Source: Dastarcus helophoroides (Eukaryota > Arthropoda > Insecta > Coleoptera > Bothrideridae). From it: a DNA stretch of 64,000 nucleotides. Below, one piece after another: positions 59,301-64,000 of this stretch. The notes under the pieces are model-generated. The model did not search any database, was not told the origin of the DNA, and was given only the letters and a program-made list of their open reading frames with translations. The stretch lies in contig CM053330.1 of assembly GCA_028583605.1 (NCBI GenBank), positions 23,090,129-23,154,128 on the forward strand, written 5' to 3'. The stretch's first letter is position 1; each line of letters starts with the position of its first letter. A program made the translations under genes and the position numbers.

Positions 59301-61800
59301 TGCTCAATGTAAATATTTATGTTGAAAAACCAGTGCTGTCATCTATTAGAATATAGTTAAACATTTTTAAAAAATCTACTTAATCTATCATTTCCTGCTT
59401 TTTCCATTAATTGAAACATGGATATTTCATATTTGAGCGTCTAGATGGCTAATTGCTGTATTCCTTAATTTATTGACAATTTTATTTTGGAAAAAATCTT
59501 CGAAATGCGGTTTTTTCAAACGATTATAATCTTCTCGCCATTTTGATTAGAATTTGGTGTAATTTGGGTAACTAACTTAAAACAAAATGGTAATAATATT
59601 CTACATGTAACAGTTTATACAAAGTGTGACGTCATATTGTTTAATATAATGAAGGTTAAAATAATTTAAAATTATTTTATTATGGTAAGGTTGCAAGTTG
59701 GTATTGAGAATTTTGTTAAAACAGATAATATTCTAAAAAAGGACAAACTTCCTTAAAATTTCAACTTTTTTTAGATATTTTAAAAGTTGAGCAAAATTTT
59801 ATTTTTTTTTTCAAAATTTTACTGCTTCCTAAAACCCGGAGTTTAAAATGAAAAGATTAATTAAAACAAATTAACATTTAAAAAAAAAGTCTTAACATTG
59901 AATGAATGTGAGATATTTCAAAAAAATTCGACTATTCTGTGACAATTTTAAATTTTCAAGAAATTTTGAATCATTAAACAAAAACAATAACTAATATTTT
60001 TAAAATTTTTAATGTTTTTTTATACAATGCTAATTTTATGTTAAATTGTAACTATTTCTTCAAAACTGTTTCCCAATACAAATTACTAAATTATTTATTG
60101 ACTGAATTTAAATGCTTGGTTTCTTTTTCAAACTTCATTAGAATACCTACTTATTTCTTTCATTTTAACAGTTCAAGCCTAAAAAATTTTTACCTAAACC
60201 GCCGCTGGAAGTATCATGAATTTCCTCAACAAAATATATCTAATAAATTAAATAGAAAAACTCTAATACAAGAGCATAGGTAGTACTAATAGTACTAATG
60301 ACGACATATTCCGATGACAACAAAGTTATCTGATCCTGCTAGATCACAATGTGCCGCCCTCTGAATTTGTATCTCAGGGGGCGCTACGCCTCTGATATCT
60401 GTCGATCACAGTTCTGGTAACGTTGGGCAACTTTCTTGTGTCACTGGTATGGAAAACTTATTAGCCCTATTATTTGTAGGACGATAAAATTTAAATTTAA
60501 ATTTGGCGGTCAACCGCAATGACAGACGCCTGCTTGACTGTCACTGGCTGCTCCCGCGCATTATTAGACATTAGAAAGACAAGTCGATTCAAGTTGATAT
60601 ACAGTCGTTCATGTTACAATATGGCAAGTGTGATCGAGTGAATAAATTTTGTTACTAGAAGACTATTATTTGACAAGCCGAGTAGCTACCTCTTACATAT
60701 TAAAATTTTTGTCAGATTTTCATTACAAAATCCAAAACGAACTAAAAATAATTATATACATTCAAAATACTATCAATTTTTAAAATGTTTGCAGGACCTA
60801 GTAAACTTTAAATCTATAAGACCTTAAAGCTCAAATTTATTCAGTTTATTTTCTTGAAAGGACCAGATACGTACACGGTCGAAAAAAAATTTATTTATAC
60901 ATCGAAGTTATTAATGCATTTATTTATTCAAGAAAGTTATTTTTACATGGCTTACTACTTGAAATAAATTTTTTTGAGACAACTACTGTGTTTCACTTTT
61001 GACTGAATTAGGAAAAGAAAATAATCCAATATAACGTCTATAATAAAAACTAAGCAGATATAATTTTCTCAGAAATTATTCAACATAAAAATACTTAATC
61101 GCATTACTGTGAAGATTTTGAGAAACTATGCCAAAATGATTAGCGGTCTTTTTCTTAATCGGACTACAAATAAAGAATTTTCAGCAGAATTTAAAACAAG
61201 CCGGTATTCAATTATCTTCTTAATGTCATGTTCATAGCCATAAAAGTCTGCAATACTTTGCCCATTTAACCGATTTTCTATCTCCACTAATAACGAAATC
61301 ATAAATAGTAGACGCTGGCGCTTGTTTATGAGTAAAGTAGGTACGGAGAGTAGAGTTCCCCGCACGGAGACTATTTTAAATCCAAAACGAAACTCGTCGC
61401 GCAGCTATGTAGTAATTTAGAAAGAGAAGTCGCGAAATGCGATAGAGGATGCGGCATTTCGACGTTGCCGCTGGCGAAAGGGCCTAACGTACGAGCCATA
61501 CAATTTCACTTGGTCAAATATGCGCAAAGGCCACACGGTACGTAGCACATATAATGCATATAGACCTCCAGCGCCAGCGGCAAAGTGCTGAACTAACCGG
61601 ACACTTTTGCCGGTACCAGGTGGTCGAAATGACCTTTTGCAAAATTCTCGGTTATGAGCTCTAAATAGCATTCCGAAGACATGGGTGAATTTTAAGCTGG
61701 GGTACGTTGTGACCTGCAGACCTGGAGGCCACAGCGAAATATAAGAGGTCACAGCGAATGCTACATATAATTTTTGCAGGTCACATAGTACATGTTGCAA

Positions 61801-61804
<4 letters not shown>
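56392..61804 (-). repeat. Giant palindrome, right arm
   Basis: Inverted copy of 51139-56253, about 300 bp longer because of insertions (for example 58030-58330, which has no match at the equivalent left position). It ends ...catgttgcaaat next to another TA run. The minus-strand frame 61417-61848 parallels the left-arm frame 51141-51470 and stays open about 20 codons further, because a TAG in the left arm is CAG here. Confidence 0.92.

Positions 61805-61832
<28 letters not shown>
61805..61832. repeat. (TA)n microsatellite at right end of palindrome
   Basis: About 28 bases of AT repeats, mirroring the run at the left end. Confidence 0.95.
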
Positions 61833-61836
<4 letters not shown>

Positions 61837-62086
61837 CTCAAAAACCATTTACATTTAATAGGTCCTCCAGGTCAGTAGGTCCTCCGTATATGGAGGACCT
61901 AAAGGTTTTTAGTGTAAATCGAATCAGAATGTCTCGAAACACATTCTGACAAAGTTTGAGAGAGAGGACCTATCCTGCGGATTTTATGTATTTTCGTATA
62001 TCTTAGTTTGAGCATCTGTCACTGCATGTTTCTGCGCTGGCGTCGCGCGGCGTATATCGGCGTATATTCTCCCGCCAAATTAAGCA
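61833..62086. other. Flank with local inverted repeats
   Basis: The phrase ataggtcctcc appears direct and inverted (61858-61900), and tcagaatgtctcgaaacacattctga (61923-61949) is a clean hairpin. No gene. Confidence 0.6.
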
Positions 62087-62370
62087 GAATAGGTCATCCT
62101 GTGTATACTGCAGTTGAAGGTGCTGCGCTGGATAGATCATCCATGTATCCGGCAACATTGAAGTTGTATATCGGCCATCTTTATCGAATATTTTAGGCAG
62201 GATAGGTAATCTTCGGCATATTGCAAGTTAGAAGCTACAGTAAATAGATCATCCATGCTATTAGTAGAGGCAAGCTTATTAAAAACTTCGCTGTTGCTAA
62301 CCGAGAAATCCTGAGTATATTGCAAGTTACATGTTACGCTGAATAGATCATCCGTGATGTTGATTATATT
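62087..62370. repeat. Degenerate tandem repeat, about 115-bp unit, three copies
   Basis: Each unit has a tatactgcagtt or tatattgcaagtt block, then a get-ctgaa/gctgga block, then atagatcatccatg about 35 bases later (near 62137, 62247 and 62342). Copies are roughly 70% alike. Confidence 0.6.
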
Positions 62371-62827
62371 CTAGGGTTAACTTACTAAAAATTTTAATTC
62401 TTTTAAATGAGCGCGGTATATTTCCGAATAAACTTTGTAGGGAGAACTTGGGCCAATGTATGATATAGAATTGCTATCCGAAATTTTTGGCACTTATGGA
62501 TTACCATTCCGTGTAATATAAAAAGAGACCGACCAAAATTTTTGACAGAAATCAAAACCGAATTTGTGTTCTGTCCTGGTTTTGAGCAATCCTACACTTA
62601 CTGAGACTTGTTGAAATGAACACCATGCGTTTAAATCAAATGTAAATTTCCTCTACTAATAAGAGGCTTATTAGTATTAAATCAAATAAGAGTAATAAAT
62701 TATTCCACTTTCCGTGTTATATTATTATTATTATTAAATTTTTCAATGAAATTCCTATAACCTTGCTTTGGTATATTTGTTGTTAAATATTTTAGTAAAG
62801 CTTTTCATCTTAAGAATCTTGGTGAAA

Positions 62828-62998
62828 AGGACTGGCCCTTGGTTATCTCTAAAATTGAAATACATATTTTGTCTCCTGAAACCAAGAAAGATTCAAAAAC
62901 ACGACAGAGGTTACTCTAACGCGTTTCGATAGCCAAGCTATCAAAAAGCAACATCTGTTGTGTTTTTTAATCTTTCTTGGTTTCAGGGGACAAGATTT
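62828..62998. repeat. Dispersed palindromic repeat, copy 3 (complete fold-back)
   Basis: Left arm ttttgtctcctgaaaccaag (62876) and onward is mirrored by cttggtttcaggggacaaga (62970-62990). The central hairpin is gatagccaagctatc. Copies 1 and 2 (19055, 44410) each carry one arm plus the hairpin. A compact fold-back of about 140-170 bp. Confidence 0.85.
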
Positions 62999-63000
62999 AT

Positions 63001-63439
63001 ATTTTAATCATAATAATTATTTAAAAAATTAGGTTTGTAAATGTGGAAACAAAACAGAGTTTTACTTAAAATAAGAAAAAACAGCTTTTCAAGCAAAACA
63101 CAACAATACTTTTCAAAATATCTTTTTATTTTTACTAGCTTTGAATATAGTTTGTACAGAAAATTCAAATTTTACTGAGGTAGGCTAATTATTTTTAAAC
63201 TCGAAAGTTTTGAATTCTTCATTATAAAAGCTAATATTGTCAAAATTTTAAGCAAACAAGTCGAAATGTTGAAAAACTGCAAACTTATAATTGTTACAGC
63301 TAGAAATATTTAATAAAAATGTCGATTTCAAAATTAAAACTTTTAAGTTTTTCTCATTGTTTACGGAAAGATTGAAATTTATTTTTGTTTTTTAATTTCG
63401 CCTTTTTAAAGAATTTAAGAATATTAAAATGTTCAGATT
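63001..63439. repeat. AT-rich degenerate low-complexity tract
   Basis: Again gtcgaaatgttgaaaaa-like phrases; no gene. Confidence 0.55.
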
Positions 63440-64000
63440 TCGACATCAGAATGAAAGAATTAACTTTTAAATGGGACTTATATGTCAACAAAGATAGTTT
63501 ATTACCAATAAATATCTAAATTTACCGCCACCGAATCCGGAAAAATTAAGTACATGTAAATTTATTTTGTTGCTTTGTAGACAAATTGTTGTTTTAATAC
63601 ATGCGAGCGAGAGAGGGGTAGATATTTTTAACAAATACTTCCTTCATCTGTCACTGAAGCATTGACACGTTTAGGTTAATTCAGTTAATTCAGTTTTTTA
63701 GTATAATAAAAAACTGGCGCTCAATTTTGGCATGTAATAAGGTAATATATATGACATTTAACAATATTTTCGTAGGGTATGTTCATATGGGTTATTGGTA
63801 ATGATAGTTAAATTTTAGTGTTTAAAATTCCGCATAATGGGATCTACGTCTACTAACGAGAGCTCCTACATAAGTTCCAGAAAACCGTGCCCCCTCATTA
63901 AGACAATTATAACAGATGAAGTACTTCAGTGTTACACATAAGAAATAACAGTCACAGTGTAGTTCTCTATAGTTTTCCATGGTATTACCCAAAATCTACG
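63440..64000 (+). repeat. Partial third copy of the palindrome arm
   Basis: Matches 57411-58035 of the right arm in the same orientation: gaatgaaagaattaactt, gacaaattgttgttttaata, cgctcaattttggcatgtaa, agttctctatagttttcc. It continues past the end of the window. There is one internal deletion relative to the arm near 63915. Identity is roughly 85%. Confidence 0.88.

Overview
The window is nuclear DNA of an arthropod, most probably an insect. It is AT-rich and gene-poor, has short spliced introns, and is dominated by transposable elements. The one host gene I can stand behind is a bicistronic Mocs2 locus on the minus strand (about 6.0-7.4 kb). It encodes MOCS2A (MoaD-like, ending in GG), then, 15 nt downstream, a spliced MOCS2B (MoaE) whose C-terminal exons resemble the ATAC-associated MBIP protein. 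A fused MoaE-MBIP protein points to an arthropod.

Region by region. 0-6 kb: low-complexity AT DNA, an LTR with primer-binding site, a broken Tc1/mariner-type (DDE_3) transposase with an internal 202-bp duplication, a small MITE and a 2.1-kb fold-back element. 9-17.5 kb: a solo LTR with target-site duplication, a decayed ZMYM-type hAT element inside duplicated sequence, a pol-less LTR element with both LTRs, and a spliced THAP-domain transposase relic. 17.8-24.3 and 34.7-41.5 kb: pieces of at least two families of LINEs with a CCHC finger and a restriction-like endonuclease. Many abut (TAA)n arrays, as in the R4/Dong group.

25.1-32.5 kb: a degraded Polinton/Maverick (virus-like DNA transposon) retaining a structural-type gene cut by a hAT end, an adenain-like protease with a nonsense codon, a PLA2-like/membrane-active virion protein, the packaging ATPase, a retroviral-type integrase with chromodomain, and several family-specific proteins. 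Between the ATPase and the small genes sits a matrix metalloproteinase gene with signal peptide, cysteine-switch propeptide, zinc catalytic domain and hemopexin-like domain, interrupted by two in-frame stops. No DNA polymerase B or major capsid gene is visible. This captured metalloproteinase is the most unusual thing in the window.

42.6-50.3 kb: remnants of two LTR retrotransposons (one Ty3/Gypsy-like, one known only by gag and a lysine-tRNA primer-binding site) around a GC-rich block of 27-bp tandem repeats. 51.1-61.8 kb: a giant imperfect palindrome with arms of more than 5 kb, bounded and centred by (TA)n; part of a third copy begins near 63.44 kb. Apart from Mocs2, and some Polinton genes that are still open, nearly every coding sequence is broken, so the window reads as a transposon graveyard with several nested events.
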